Part shown: positions 48,560 to 58,027 of the stretch, piece by piece | Layout of the letters: the number at the start of each line of letters is the position of its first letter | Numbering within the stretch: the first letter of the stretch is position 1 | DNA from: Solilutibacter silvestris | GTDB taxonomy: Bacteria; Pseudomonadota; Gammaproteobacteria; Xanthomonadales; Xanthomonadaceae | Assembly: GCF_002895945.1 (NCBI RefSeq) | Contig: NZ_NPZB01000001.1 | Coordinates: 1,379,501 to 1,443,500, forward strand | Length of the DNA: 64,000 bases | Reading direction: 5' to 3' | Notes under the pieces: model-generated | Database searches by the model: none | Seen by the model: only the letters and a program-made list of their open reading frames with translations | What the model was told of the DNA's origin: nothing | Position numbers and translations under genes: made by a program

Positions 48560-49188
48560 CAGCCGGCGCTGGCGATGCGGCGGGCCGTGACCAGGTGCTG
48601 CGACCAGTAGCCATCCAGTTTGGAGACGGTGACGTCGCGGCCAGTGCGCGGCGCGTGCAGGAACTTGCCGTCGCCGAGGTAGATGCCGACGTGGTCGATG
48701 CCACCGCGGCCACCGCGGCGGAAGAACACCAGATCGCCTTCGGCCAGATCGACAGCCTGGACCTTGGTGCCCTGATGGGCGATCTCGCGGGAGACGCGCG
48801 GCAGGTTGATGCCCAGTGCGGTGCGGAAGACGTAGCCAACCAGACCGCTGCAATCAAAACCATTCGTGCTGGTACCACCCCAGCGGTAGGGAATGCCCAG
48901 CAGGGTCATGGCGCGCGACAACACTTTCTGGATGCGGCCCTGATCGGCGCTGCTGATCGGGCTGCCGGCCGGCATGACCGAAGGGTCGAGCTGGCTGAGG
49001 GTCTGGCTGAGCGAATTGCCATCGACCTGGTCGATGACGCTGCCGCCGATGCTGTCCAGGCGGTCGGCGCTGGTCTCTGTCTGGTGGGCGAACACCGGGG
49101 TCGCGAAGACGGATCCGATGACGAAAATGGAGGTGTAGGCGGCCTGCTTGCGGAGGCGGCCGAGGCGTTGGGAGCGCGTCTCGGTCAT
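48559..49188 (-). CDS. NlpC/P60 peptidoglycan hydrolase, first paralogue
   Basis: 209 residues with an N-terminal signal (TSIFVIGSVFATPVFA). The C-terminal NlpC/P60 domain has the nucleophile Cys in NGFDCSGLVGYVF, His in IDHVGIYLGDG and a polar third residue in LHAPRTG. It would cleave peptidoglycan stem peptides. A linker of about 50 residues separates signal and domain. ATG at 49188 preferred; GTG at 49194 is in frame. A short hairpin CGGCT/AGCCG lies at 49207-49221, upstream of the start. Confidence 0.9.
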   Translation of the reverse strand: MTETRSQRLGRLRKQAAYTSIFVIGSVFATPVFAHQTETSADRLDSIGGSVIDQVDGNSLSQTLSQLDPSVMPAGSPISSADQGRIQKVLSRAMTLLGIPYRWGGTSTNGFDCSGLVGYVFRTALGINLPRVSREIAHQGTKVQAVDLAEGDLVFFRRGGRGGIDHVGIYLGDGKFLHAPRTGRDVTVSKLDGYWSQHLVTARRIASAG

Positions 49189-49336
49189 CGTCACGGGTTC
49201 TTCATTCGGCTAAACGAGCCGAGAGTGTGCCCGACAAGACGGTGGAGTTTGTTTAAGAAAACGTAAAAAATGGTTAAAAAGTGGAACTGAATGCACAAAA
49301 TTTGCCATTGACCGTCATTTGCTCATCACACAATCT

Positions 49337-49885
49337 TCACGGGTCGATCACCCGCCGGGCACCTGAATAGCGGGCCAGCCAATAGGGTGTGTCGATCTTT
49401 TCCAGCCGCACCACGGTGCCGGTCCGGGGCGCGTGGATGAAGCGACCTTCGCCCACGTAAATGCCGACGTGGCTGATTTGCCCGGAGGAACCGAAGAAGA
49501 TCAGGTCGCCGGTACGCAGGGCATCCAGCTCGATCCGCGGCCCCTCGACATCGGCCAGCTCGCGGGAAGTGCGCGGCAGGCGCATGTCCAGCATGTCGCG
49601 AAAGACATAGTTCACCAGGCCGCTGCAGTCGAAGCCGCCGTCCGGATTGGTGCCACCCCAGACATAAGGCGTGCCGACCAGGCTGATGGCTCGCATCAGC
49701 ACGGCATTGGCGGCGTCGGTGCCGTGCAGCGGCGCGATGGTCCAGCGGCCGATAGCGGTCGGGGCAGGCGGGGTGGCCGCATTGTCCGGGTTTCCGGCCG
49801 TGGCCAGCGTCGGCCAGCCGCAGGCCAGCAAGATGAAGATCGCCGCGATTCCGGCACGGAACGGTGCAGTGCACACTGGCGACAT
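49337..49885 (-). CDS. NlpC/P60 peptidoglycan hydrolase, second paralogue
   Basis: 182 residues. GGGGAGG stands before the ATG at 49885, and a signal peptide follows (AAIFILLACGWPTLATA). The domain keeps GGFDCSGLVNYVF, ISHVGIYVGEG and IHAPRTG, and closely parallels the next gene downstream. An upstream in-frame extension to 49975 is possible but lacks a signal. About 150 AT-rich bases (49189-49336) separate the two genes and probably hold a promoter of the downstream one. They look like a tandem duplication. Confidence 0.9.
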   Translation of the reverse strand: MSPVCTAPFRAGIAAIFILLACGWPTLATAGNPDNAATPPAPTAIGRWTIAPLHGTDAANAVLMRAISLVGTPYVWGGTNPDGGFDCSGLVNYVFRDMLDMRLPRTSRELADVEGPRIELDALRTGDLIFFGSSGQISHVGIYVGEGRFIHAPRTGTVVRLEKIDTPYWLARYSGARRVIDP

Positions 49886-49995
49886 GACGAGCCTCCCCGG
49901 ATAATGACCTGCGGCACAAGGCCGGTGGGCGTGATCGGTGGCTGAAGTCTGCCCGCATCCGGAACCAAATATCAATACCTTGGAAGAAGAAATTC

Positions 49996-50481
49996 ATGAA
50001 AATTGAGAAAGACAAGGCCGTGAGCTTTCATTATTCAGTTGGCCCGATCGGTGAGCCGGCCGAGGAAAGCTCAAAGGAACGTGGTGAACCGCTGGCCATC
50101 CTCGCTGGCCACGGCAACATCATCCCGGGTCTGGAGAAGGCGATGGACGGTCGCGAGGCCGGCGACACCTTCGAAGTCGACGTGCCGGCCGCCGAGGCCT
50201 ATGGCGAACGCCGCGAAGGCCTGAGCCAGCGCATCCCCAAGAAGCATTTCGGCGAGACGAAGCTGGAGCCGGGCATGCAGGTGGTGTTGAACACCAACTT
50301 CGGCCCGCGCGCAGTCACGATCGAGAAGGTCGGCCTGACCACGGTCGACGTCGATCTCAACCATCCGATGGCTGGCAAGGACCTGCATTTCGACATCGAG
50401 ATCGTCGATGTGCGCGATGCCACCCCGGAGGAGCTGGAACACGGCCACGTGCATGGCGATGGTGGGCACCACCATCACTGA
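49996..50481 (+). CDS. slyD: FKBP-type prolyl isomerase SlyD
   Basis: 161 residues. The FKBP core (VSFHYSVGPIGE, AILAGHGNIIPGLEKAMDG) is interrupted by the IF chaperone domain (about 70-130), as in SlyD. The C-terminal tail EHGHVHGDGGHHHH is His-rich and likely binds nickel or zinc, shorter than in E. coli SlyD. It assists folding in the cytosol and may supply metals. An A-rich stretch with GGAAGAAGAAA precedes the ATG. An oxidoreductase gene follows after 11 bases. Confidence 0.93.
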   Translation: MKIEKDKAVSFHYSVGPIGEPAEESSKERGEPLAILAGHGNIIPGLEKAMDGREAGDTFEVDVPAAEAYGERREGLSQRIPKKHFGETKLEPGMQVVLNTNFGPRAVTIEKVGLTTVDVDLNHPMAGKDLHFDIEIVDVRDATPEELEHGHVHGDGGHHHH

Positions 50482-50492
50482 CCGAGCGCGAA

Positions 50493-51764
50493 GTGGGCAC
50501 CACCATTGAACCCCGCGCCACCGATGTCCTGATCGTCGGTGGCGGGGTGGCTGGGCTGGCGTCGGCGCTGGCATTGCTGCGCGCCGGCCGCACGGTGCGC
50601 CTGATCGAAGCGCGCACGCTCGGCAGTGGCGCTTCGCACGGCAATTGCGGCACGCTCACGCCCAGCCACGCGCCACCATTGGCGGCACCGGGCACGGTGT
50701 TGAAAGCGCTGAAATGGATGTTGACGCCGGACGCGCCGTTGTACGTGCATCCCGGTTTCGATCCGGCGTTGTGGCGTTGGCTCGCCCGTTTCGCGTTGCG
50801 TTGCAACGGGCGAGACTGGGAACGCAGCGCGCGCGCCAAGCACGCCATCCTCGAACATTCGCTGCAGCGCATCCATGCCTGGGTGGATGAGCTCGCGTTT
50901 GATTGCGACTTCCGGGAATCCGGCGAGGACTACGTGTTCCGCACCCAGAAGTTGTTCGAGCACGACCAGCAGGAATTCCCGCTGCTGCGCGAACTCGGCA
51001 TCCACGTCGAGGCGATCGACGGTCGAACTTACGCGGCGATGGAGCCGGCGTTGAAGCCGGGGGTCGTCGGCGCGATCCGTTTCGCCGGCGATGCGATGCT
51101 GCGCCCCGATCGCTATGTCGACGAACTGGCACGCAATGTCCGCGCCTTGGGCGGCCTGATCCACGAATCCTGCGCGTTGTCGGGACTGCAGCAGAGTGGC
51201 CTCGGTTGGGAGGTCGAAGCAGGCGGCATGCGCTTCAATGCGCGCAATGTCGTGATCGCGGCGGGTTCGTGGTCGCCGTTGTTGGCGCGCACGCTCGGCA
51301 TCGGCTGGTTGCGCGGCCTGATCCAGCCCGGCAAGGGCTATTCGATCACCTATGCGAAACCGGCGCACACGCCGCAGCGCCCGCTGATCCTGCGCGAACG
51401 CTCGGTGTGCGTGACGGCCTGGGGCGATGGTTATCGTCTTGGCAGCACGATGGAATTCTCCGGCTACGACGACAGCCTCAATCCGCGCCGGCTCGCTGCG
51501 CTGGAGCGCGGCGCGCGCGAATACCTGCACGATCCGGTCGGCCCGGAAGTCCAGGAACGCTGGTGCGGCTGGCGACCGATGTGCGTCGATGACGTGCCGT
51601 TGATCGGCGCGGTGCTGGGACGTCCCGGCCTGTGGCTGGCGACGGGTCACGGCATGATGGGCGTGGGGATGAGCGCGGGTACGGGTGAATTGATCGCGGA
51701 CCTCGTCTGCGGACGAGCGACGCATCTCGATCCAGCCGCCTACGCGCCGGCACGATTCGCCTGA
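50493..51764 (+). CDS. FAD-dependent oxidoreductase (DadA-like)
   Basis: 423 residues, D-amino-acid dehydrogenase/oxidase type. FAD-binding VLIVGGGVAGLASALALL near the start, ASHGNCGTLTPSHAPPL, and the C-terminal GHGMMGVGMSAGTGELIADL where the FAD-binding end of DadA lies. The start is a GTG at 50493 in a 14-base sequence (GTGGGCACCACCAT) that also occurs in the slyD tail at 50462-50475; that is an odd local duplication. No good ribosome binding site was seen. It probably oxidises an amino acid and passes electrons to the membrane. hutG follows after 11 bases. Confidence 0.88.
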   Translation: MGTTIEPRATDVLIVGGGVAGLASALALLRAGRTVRLIEARTLGSGASHGNCGTLTPSHAPPLAAPGTVLKALKWMLTPDAPLYVHPGFDPALWRWLARFALRCNGRDWERSARAKHAILEHSLQRIHAWVDELAFDCDFRESGEDYVFRTQKLFEHDQQEFPLLRELGIHVEAIDGRTYAAMEPALKPGVVGAIRFAGDAMLRPDRYVDELARNVRALGGLIHESCALSGLQQSGLGWEVEAGGMRFNARNVVIAAGSWSPLLARTLGIGWLRGLIQPGKGYSITYAKPAHTPQRPLILRERSVCVTAWGDGYRLGSTMEFSGYDDSLNPRRLAALERGAREYLHDPVGPEVQERWCGWRPMCVDDVPLIGAVLGRPGLWLATGHGMMGVGMSAGTGELIADLVCGRATHLDPAAYAPARFA

Positions 51765-51775
51765 TCGCAAAGGAC

Positions 51776-52564
51776 ATGACGATGGATGGATCGATATTCA
51801 CGCTCCATCGCGGCACGGCGCCCTTGCTGGTCAGCCTGCCGCATGATGGCACCGCCGTTCCCGATGACATCACGGCACGACTCACGCCGGAAGCGCGCAA
51901 GGTACCCGATACCGATTGGTGGGTGTCGCGCCTGTACGCATTCGCGAAGGACCTCGGCGCATCGGTCCTCGTGCCGCGCTTTTCGCGCTACGTGATCGAC
52001 CTCAATCGTCCGCCGGATGACGTATCGCTGTATCCCGGCCAGAACACCACCGGCTTGTGTCCGATGGTGCAGTTCAGCGGCACGCCAGTGTATGTCGAAG
52101 ACGGCGCGCCCGATGGCGTGGAGATTGCGCAGCGCGTGAAGACGTATTGGCGCCCCTATCACCAGGCGTTGCAGGATGAGTTGAAACGCTTGCGCGAACA
52201 GCATGGGCGTGTCGTGCTGTGGGAAGGACATTCCATTCGCGGCGAAGTGCCGTTCCTGTTCGAGGGATCGTTGCCCGATTTCAATCTCGGCACATCGGGC
52301 GGTGCAAGTTGTCGTGGCGAATTGCAGCAGCGTCTCGAAAACGTGCTGGAAGCACAGGCCGGGTATTCGCACATCGTCAACGGCCGCTTCAAGGGTGGCT
52401 ACATCACCCGCCATTACGCCGATCCCGGAAATGGCATCGATGCGGTGCAACTGGAATTGGCGCAACGCACCTACATGGATGAGCAGCGCGTGGAATGGGA
52501 CGACCACAAAGCACAACGCCTGCAACGGGTGTTGCAGGCGTTGTTGGAAACTGCGCTGGGTTGA
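51776..52564 (+). CDS. hutG: N-formylglutamate deformylase
   Basis: 262 residues. The metal-binding family motifs are visible: LLVSLPHDGTAVPDD, TDWWVSRLYAF, SRYVIDLNRP, VLWEGHSIRGEVPFLF and GYITRHYADP. It hydrolyses N-formylglutamate to glutamate and formate, the last step of the five-step Hut route that starts with HutF. It lies 50 kb from hutF in this window and next to a DadA-like gene, so the pathway is not in one operon here. Only 2 bases separate its stop from the convergent S9 peptidase. Confidence 0.94.
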   Translation: MTMDGSIFTLHRGTAPLLVSLPHDGTAVPDDITARLTPEARKVPDTDWWVSRLYAFAKDLGASVLVPRFSRYVIDLNRPPDDVSLYPGQNTTGLCPMVQFSGTPVYVEDGAPDGVEIAQRVKTYWRPYHQALQDELKRLREQHGRVVLWEGHSIRGEVPFLFEGSLPDFNLGTSGGASCRGELQQRLENVLEAQAGYSHIVNGRFKGGYITRHYADPGNGIDAVQLELAQRTYMDEQRVEWDDHKAQRLQRVLQALLETALG

Positions 52565-52566
52565 AG

Positions 52567-54516
52567 TCAGTTGGTGTTTTTGACAGCACCTTCACCAATG
52601 TATTTCTTCAGGAATGCTTCCATGTGTTCGAACAGCTGCGTGCGGTTGTCGACGCTGTAGAAGCCGTGGCCTTCGCCGTCGGCGACCATGGTTTCGACTT
52701 TGGCGCCGTTTCCTTCCAGCGCGCGCTTGAGTGCGTTGAACTGGTTCATCGGAACCCTTTCGTCGATGGAGCCCGCTGCAAGGAAAACCGGCACCTTGAT
52801 CTTCGCGGTGTTCTGGGCCGGCGACCATTCCTTCAGTTTTGCAAAGTCGCTGCCGAGCACGCGTTCGAGATAACGCTCTCCGGATTTGCTTTCGACCAGC
52901 ATATCCTTCTTGCGCATGATCTCGAGGTCATAGACACCGACGTAACCGATCGCGCATTTGTACAGCTCGGGATAGCGGATCATCTGCATCATCGCCGCAT
53001 AGCCGCCGTAACTGGCGCCGTAGGCGCAGATGCGGCCGGGATCGGCACCTTTGTGGTCGATCACCCACTTCACGCCATCGGCGATATCGTCCTGCATCTT
53101 GCCGCCCCATTCGCGGTAGCCGAGGCGCTTGAAGTTCTCGCCGCGATCATCCGAGCCGCGGTAGTTCACTTGCAGGACCGAATAACCACGGCTGGCCAGG
53201 AACTGCACTTCCGGATCAAACCCCCAAGTGTCGGCAGCCCCATGCGGGCCACCGTGAGGTAACACCACCATCGGGCCAGGGCCATTGTGGTTGGTGGTCA
53301 GGAAGCCATGGATTGGCTCGCCGTCGCGGGCCTTGAACTCGATCGGGATGACGGTTGCCATCTGTTCTGGTTTCAGCCACGGGCGCGATTCGGCGACGCG
53401 TTGCATCTTGTTGTTATCACGGTCGAACAGGTACCACGCGCCGGAATCATGGTCGGATCCGGTGGAGAACAGCACCTTGCGGTTGTCGCGGGTAAACGAG
53501 TGGAAGTAGACCAGGTAGCCGGGGAATGCCTTCATCAGGCCTGCATGCAGCAGGGCGTATTCCGATTTCGGATCCAGATACATCACCGAGGGCTTGGAAT
53601 AGTCGGAAATCAGCGCGAATGGCGGACCATTTCGCCCCGCGCGCAGCACGGTACCAACATCGAATCCGGGCTTGCTCGAGACGAGCGTGCGTGTGCCAGC
53701 CTTGAAGTCAAGCTTGTAAAACGAGTCCGCTTCGCCATTGTCGCTGATGGCGGCATAGGCGGTGTTGTCGTCGGTGTCGAAGAACAACATGCTGATCTTC
53801 CAGCCGCCAAGGGATTTCGGCATCGGCATCCATGCCGATTGCGTAGTAGGGCGATAGAAGAGCAATGGCTCGTCCTGGTCGTTTTTGCGAAGAAAGGCGC
53901 GCGCCTGTCCATGGGTGTCGACCCACAATATGGATGCATCCTTGATGCTTTCGATCTGCTCGCGGTTTCCGGTCAGGGTATCGACCTTGTAGAGCACCGA
54001 GTCTGGTTTCTCCCCGCAGTCCCAGCATTCGAATTCGATCAGCGCCTTCCCTGGCTCGTCATAGAGCACCCTGAGCACTTGCGCGAACCCTTCGTCTCTG
54101 CGGCGCCCGCTCTGGAAATCATGATCCGCGAAATAGCCGAACAAGGTTTGCTGTTTCTTGCCGGTCGTATCGGTTGAAAACAGCTGGCCGCGGCTGTAGG
54201 GGCGTGGTTCGAGCGGCACGTTGGTGGCGCGTGCGAGCGTCACCACGTCGTTCGCGGTCCAGATGAGATTGGACACATGCTCCATTTTTCCGAAGCGGAG
54301 CGTCTGGATTTTGCCGACACCGTCCAGTGGAACGATCTGCAACTGGGTTTCACGATTGTTGTCGGCTGGCACCGCCATCGCGATGTATTTGCCATCGGGC
54401 GACAGTGCGACTTCATTGACTTCGCTCCAGCGCGCGAAGTCGCGTGCGGTCGGTTGTTGCGCGGATACGGCGAACGGCATCAGCAGCGCCAGGAGCGCGG
54501 CAGCGGACGTCTTCAT
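52567..54516 (-). CDS. Exported S9 family prolyl oligopeptidase-like peptidase
   Basis: 649 residues with a signal peptide (ALLALLMPFAVSA). The N-terminal half is a beta-propeller, and the C-terminal peptidase domain has the Ser in YGASYGGYAAM, the Asp in AGSIDERVP and the His in DGEGHGFYS. AAGGGGAA stands just before the ATG at 54516, which is why the upstream ATG at 54531 was not used. It would cleave short peptides in the periplasm or outside. Its codon use looks slightly less GC-rich than its neighbours by eye. Confidence 0.92.
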   Translation of the reverse strand: MKTSAAALLALLMPFAVSAQQPTARDFARWSEVNEVALSPDGKYIAMAVPADNNRETQLQIVPLDGVGKIQTLRFGKMEHVSNLIWTANDVVTLARATNVPLEPRPYSRGQLFSTDTTGKKQQTLFGYFADHDFQSGRRRDEGFAQVLRVLYDEPGKALIEFECWDCGEKPDSVLYKVDTLTGNREQIESIKDASILWVDTHGQARAFLRKNDQDEPLLFYRPTTQSAWMPMPKSLGGWKISMLFFDTDDNTAYAAISDNGEADSFYKLDFKAGTRTLVSSKPGFDVGTVLRAGRNGPPFALISDYSKPSVMYLDPKSEYALLHAGLMKAFPGYLVYFHSFTRDNRKVLFSTGSDHDSGAWYLFDRDNNKMQRVAESRPWLKPEQMATVIPIEFKARDGEPIHGFLTTNHNGPGPMVVLPHGGPHGAADTWGFDPEVQFLASRGYSVLQVNYRGSDDRGENFKRLGYREWGGKMQDDIADGVKWVIDHKGADPGRICAYGASYGGYAAMMQMIRYPELYKCAIGYVGVYDLEIMRKKDMLVESKSGERYLERVLGSDFAKLKEWSPAQNTAKIKVPVFLAAGSIDERVPMNQFNALKRALEGNGAKVETMVADGEGHGFYSVDNRTQLFEHMEAFLKKYIGEGAVKNTN

Positions 54517-54594
54517 GGATTCCCCTTCCATTGATTGGTCGGGCGAGATTACTGCAACAAACGCCTGATGTGAACGTGGCCGGCGGGACTGGCC

Positions 54595-55269
54595 TCAGCC
54601 GGGCGCCTTCACCGCCCGCAGTTCCCAGCGCAGCCAGTGGCGTTGCGGCGGGTCGCGTTCTTCCGGTTTGCCGCGCATGCGTCGCGACCAGCGGCGGAAA
54701 CGTTGCGCCAGGCGCTTGCTGCCCGTCTCGTAGTGCTTCGCCGGGCGGATGGGATTGTCCATGCTGTCGGCGTCGGCGTTGCGAGCTTCGTCGGGATGCA
54801 CCCAGTCCTGGCGGATCAGTTTGAAATGACCGTGGAAGCCGTAGATGCCGCCCAGCGGCGAGTCGCCGGTGAAATATGTCAGCGTGTCTTCGGTGATGAA
54901 GTTGACATGGGTGGGATCGACGAAGGCTTCCGGATGCGGCCACGCCGGCGTAATCGCGTAGAAGCGGCCGCCATCGACGAGCACGCGCCAGATCTCGTTC
55001 ATCAGTTCGATGAAGGGCAGGCGTGTTCCTTCGGCACCGCCGGCAAGCACGCGCGGGATGTGCTCGATGAAGTCGAACGCCGAGATCGAATCGAAAAAAT
55101 CGTCCGGGTAGGGGATCGCTTCCACCACCACATTGGCGCGGCGATAGCTGAAGCCGGTGTCGCCCGGGTCGAGCGCACGCATGTCGATGCCATGCAATTC
55201 GTTGCAATCATATGGATTGCGCGGGAACTTGCCGCAGCCGAGATCGAGATGGCGTGTCGTCGTCATCAC
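54595..55269 (-). CDS. Class I SAM-dependent methyltransferase-like protein
   Basis: 224 residues. LDLGCGKFPRNPYDCNELHG is a compact SAM motif, followed by IDMRALD, FDFIEHIPRVL and LVDGGRFYAIT. These are seen in polysaccharide- or lipid-modifying methyltransferases. A basic C-terminal tail (QRFRRWSRRMRGKPEER) is notable. Its start overlaps the parE stop by 4 bases. The substrate is unknown; a link to topoisomerase function is not implied. Confidence 0.83.
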   Translation of the reverse strand: MMTTTRHLDLGCGKFPRNPYDCNELHGIDMRALDPGDTGFSYRRANVVVEAIPYPDDFFDSISAFDFIEHIPRVLAGGAEGTRLPFIELMNEIWRVLVDGGRFYAITPAWPHPEAFVDPTHVNFITEDTLTYFTGDSPLGGIYGFHGHFKLIRQDWVHPDEARNADADSMDNPIRPAKHYETGSKRLAQRFRRWSRRMRGKPEERDPPQRHWLRWELRAVKAPG

Positions 55270-57155
55270 ACTTCCAGCGTGGCGAGGTCGCCCTTCTGTT
55301 CCAGCCAGGCCTTGCGATCGCTGGCGCGTTTCTTGGCGAGCAGCATGTCCATCAACGCGTTGGTTTCGGCGCCGTCGTCGTTGGTGAGTTGCACCAGGCG
55401 GCGGGTGTCGGGATGGATGGTGGATTCGCGCAACTGCAGCGGATTCATTTCGCCCAGTCCCTTGAAGCGGGTGATGGCGAGCGCGCCCTTCATCTTCTCG
55501 CGTTCGATGCGTTCCACCAACAGGCGCTTTTCCTCTTCATCCAGCGCGTAGAACACCTGCTTGCCGACATCGACGCGGAACAGCGGCGGCATCGCCACGA
55601 ACACGTGTCCGGCATCGACCAGCGCCGGGAAATGGCGCAGGAACAATGCAGTGAGCAGGGTGGCGATATGCAATCCGTCGGAGTCGGCGTCGGCGAGGAT
55701 GACGACCTTGCCGTAGCGCAGGCCGGAGATGTCGCCCTTGCCGGGATCGCAACCGATGGCGACGGCGAGATCGTGCACTTCGGTCGATGCCAGCACCTGT
55801 CCGGAACCGACTTCCCAGGTGTTGAGGATTTTGCCGCGCAAGGGCAGGATCGCCTGGAAGTCCTTGTCGCGCGCCTGCTTGGCACTGCCGCCGGCGGAGT
55901 CGCCCTCGACCAGGAACAGTTCGGTGCGCGAGAGATCCTGGCTGATGCAATCGGCGAGCTTGCCGGGCAGGGCCGGCCCTTGCGTCACTTTCTTGCGGAC
56001 GATCTGCTTTTCGGTCTTGAGGCGTGCCGATGCACGCTCGATCGCCAGTTGCGCGATCTTCTCGCCGAATTCGACATGCGCGTTCAACCATAGCGAGAAC
56101 GCGTCATGGCTGGCCGATTCGACGAAGGCAGCGGCCTGGCGCGAGCTCAGGCGTTCCTTGGTCTGGCCGGAGAACTGCGGTTCCTGCATCTTCAGCGACA
56201 GCACGAAGGCGACGCGATCCCATACGTCTTCCGGCGCCAGCTTGACGCCGCGCGGGAGCAGGTTGCGGAAGTCGCAGAATTCGCGCAATGCCGCGGTGAA
56301 GCCCGAACGCAGGCCATTGACGTGGGTGCCGTGTTGCGCGGTCGGGATCAGGTTGACGTAGCTTTCCTGCACCAGTTCGCCTTCCGGCAACCACGCCACC
56401 GCCCAGTCGGCGATCTCGGTGTCTTTCTTCATCTGGCCGACGAAGAGATCGGGAGGCAGCGATTCGGTGCCGGCGAGTTCACCCTTCAGGTAATCGCGCA
56501 GGCCGTCTTCGTACAGCCACTCGTTCCTCTCGCCACTGGCTTCATCGAACAGGGTGACGGCGAGTCCCGGGCACAGCACGGCCTTGGCGCGCAGCAGGTG
56601 GCGCAAGGCGCGCACGCTGAACTTCGGTGTATCGAAATATTTCGGGTCGGGCCAGAAGTGCAGGCGCGTGCCGGTGTTCTTTTTGCCGACGCTGCCGACG
56701 ATCTCCAGCGTCGAAGTGCGATCGCCGTGCGCGAAACCCATGTGGTATTCGTTGCCTTCGCGCTTGATGAAGACGTCGACCCTGGTGGACAGCGCGTTCA
56801 CCACGCTGACGCCGACGCCGTGCAGGCCGCCGCTGAAGGTGTAGTTGCGATTGTTGAACTTGCCGCCCGCGTGCAGCCGGGTGAGGATCAGTTCGATGCC
56901 GGGGATTTTTTCCTCGGGATGGATGTCGACCGGCATGCCGCGACCATCATCGGCGACTTCGCAGCTGCCGTCGGCGTGCAGGATCACGTCGATGCGGCTG
57001 GCGTGGCCGGCCAGCGCCTCGTCGACGGCGTTGTCGATCACCTCCTGCGCCAGATGGTTGGGGCGGGTGGTGTCGGTGTACATGCCGGGGCGGCGCTTGA
57101 CCGGATCCAGTCCGGACAGGACTTCGATGTCGGCGGCGTTGTAACGGGTATTCAT
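55266..57155 (-). CDS. parE: DNA topoisomerase IV subunit B
   Basis: 629 residues, the usual ParE length. The GHKL ATPase blocks are VIDNAVDEALAG, DDGRGMPVDI and GGLHGVGVSVVN. The TOPRIM domain has EGDSAGGSAKQA and ILADADSDGLHI. With ParC it removes links between replicated chromosomes. The ATG at 57155 is the family start; another ATG is two codons earlier. The longer frame to 57395 is not ParE. The downstream methyltransferase gene overlaps by 4 bases. Confidence 0.96.
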   Translation of the reverse strand: MNTRYNAADIEVLSGLDPVKRRPGMYTDTTRPNHLAQEVIDNAVDEALAGHASRIDVILHADGSCEVADDGRGMPVDIHPEEKIPGIELILTRLHAGGKFNNRNYTFSGGLHGVGVSVVNALSTRVDVFIKREGNEYHMGFAHGDRTSTLEIVGSVGKKNTGTRLHFWPDPKYFDTPKFSVRALRHLLRAKAVLCPGLAVTLFDEASGERNEWLYEDGLRDYLKGELAGTESLPPDLFVGQMKKDTEIADWAVAWLPEGELVQESYVNLIPTAQHGTHVNGLRSGFTAALREFCDFRNLLPRGVKLAPEDVWDRVAFVLSLKMQEPQFSGQTKERLSSRQAAAFVESASHDAFSLWLNAHVEFGEKIAQLAIERASARLKTEKQIVRKKVTQGPALPGKLADCISQDLSRTELFLVEGDSAGGSAKQARDKDFQAILPLRGKILNTWEVGSGQVLASTEVHDLAVAIGCDPGKGDISGLRYGKVVILADADSDGLHIATLLTALFLRHFPALVDAGHVFVAMPPLFRVDVGKQVFYALDEEEKRLLVERIEREKMKGALAITRFKGLGEMNPLQLRESTIHPDTRRLVQLTNDDGAETNALMDMLLAKKRASDRKAWLEQKGDLATLEV

Positions 57156-57249
57156 ACTCATATGCGGATAGTGTACGGGCAGCGAGCATTCAGTTTTCGC
57201 GGTGCAAGATGGCGGCGATCCGGGAATCTCCCCGTGGAAGGAGGTTGCG

Positions 57250-57510
57250 ATGAAACTGCGTTCGATTGCCGTACTCGCGCTGGTTGCCGGTGGCGCCCTG
57301 TTTGCCGCGCCGCTGATGGCACAGCAGGCGAGCCAGAAGACCGATGCGTCCACGAAGCAGGCGGACAAGGCTGCCGCGTCGAAAGACGACGCCAAGGCGA
57401 AGAAGGACGATCACGAACACGCGGCCAGGAAGGACACCGCCAACGCCCGCGCCGCCGCGCGCGAAGCGAAGAAGGGCAAGGAGCTGGAAGAGGAAACCCA
57501 TCCGCTCTGA
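57250..57510 (+). CDS. Small exported Lys/Ala-rich protein
   Basis: 86 residues. GGAAGGAGG stands before the ATG, a strong ribosome binding site. A clear signal peptide (AVLALVAGGALFAAPLMA) is followed by a low-complexity charged tail of Lys, Ala, Asp and Glu. No domain is recognised. It may be a periplasmic or secreted helical protein. A strong terminator follows. Confidence 0.75.
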   Translation: MKLRSIAVLALVAGGALFAAPLMAQQASQKTDASTKQADKAAASKDDAKAKKDDHEHAARKDTANARAAAREAKKGKELEEETHPL

Positions 57511-57533
57511 ACGCCCGGTCACCTGACTACACG

Positions 57534-57558
57534 ACGCCCCGCATTGCGGGGCGTTTTT
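57534..57558 (+). terminator. Intrinsic terminator
   Basis: ACGCCCCGC (57534-57542) and GCGGGGCGT (57546-57554) pair around ATT and run into TTTTT. It ends the small exported protein gene 23 bases after its stop. Confidence 0.85.
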
Positions 57559-57586
57559 ATTTGGTGCTCTCGTCGAGCAGATCGTG

Positions 57587-57841
57587 TCAGGGCTTGGACT
57601 GCTGGTCTTCCGGTGATTTCTGTTCCGGCTGCTGTTGTTGCGCCGCCGGTTGCTGCTCTTGCTTCTTGTCGCCATCGGGAACGACCGCGCGCACGGCGGC
57701 TGCCGTGCCCTTGACCGCAAGTTTGCCGACGCCGTAAACGACCTTGACCGGAGCCGTCACCACCGAGGTGAGGCAGCCCTGCAGGGCCATCGCCATTGTC
57801 ACGATCGCAAGAATCCCTGCCGCACGTTGGATGTTCTTCAT
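57587..57841 (-). CDS. Small lipoprotein (NF038104-like)
   Basis: 84 residues. The lipobox is ALQGC (Cys23). VVTAPVKVVYGVGKLAVKGTAAAVRAVV follows, like the small NF038104-type lipoproteins; the Gln/Pro/Lys tail is low-complexity. No function is known. The ATG at 57841 begins the signal peptide; the longer frame to 57919 is not used. It is convergent with the terminator of the small exported protein gene. Confidence 0.7.
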   Translation of the reverse strand: MKNIQRAAGILAIVTMAMALQGCLTSVVTAPVKVVYGVGKLAVKGTAAAVRAVVPDGDKKQEQQPAAQQQQPEQKSPEDQQSKP

Positions 57842-58027
57842 GGTCTTGATGATACGTGAGCTCGGCGCGCCAACCTGCCACGCACCTGAACAGCATGTCG
57901 ACGCAGGATGAACAGACAAGTTCCCGATTCAGTCGAGGTTGCGCGCGCCATCGCACTGTGCGGGTGCTGCGATTGGCAGTGCTCCAACTTCTTTCTCCCC
58001 TCCCGAAGAAGAACCGAGGTAGACAAA

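Noticed and set aside
53300-53500. Antisense frames inside the S9 peptidase as separate genes
   Set aside because: They lie within a peptidase with full catalytic triad and signal peptide.
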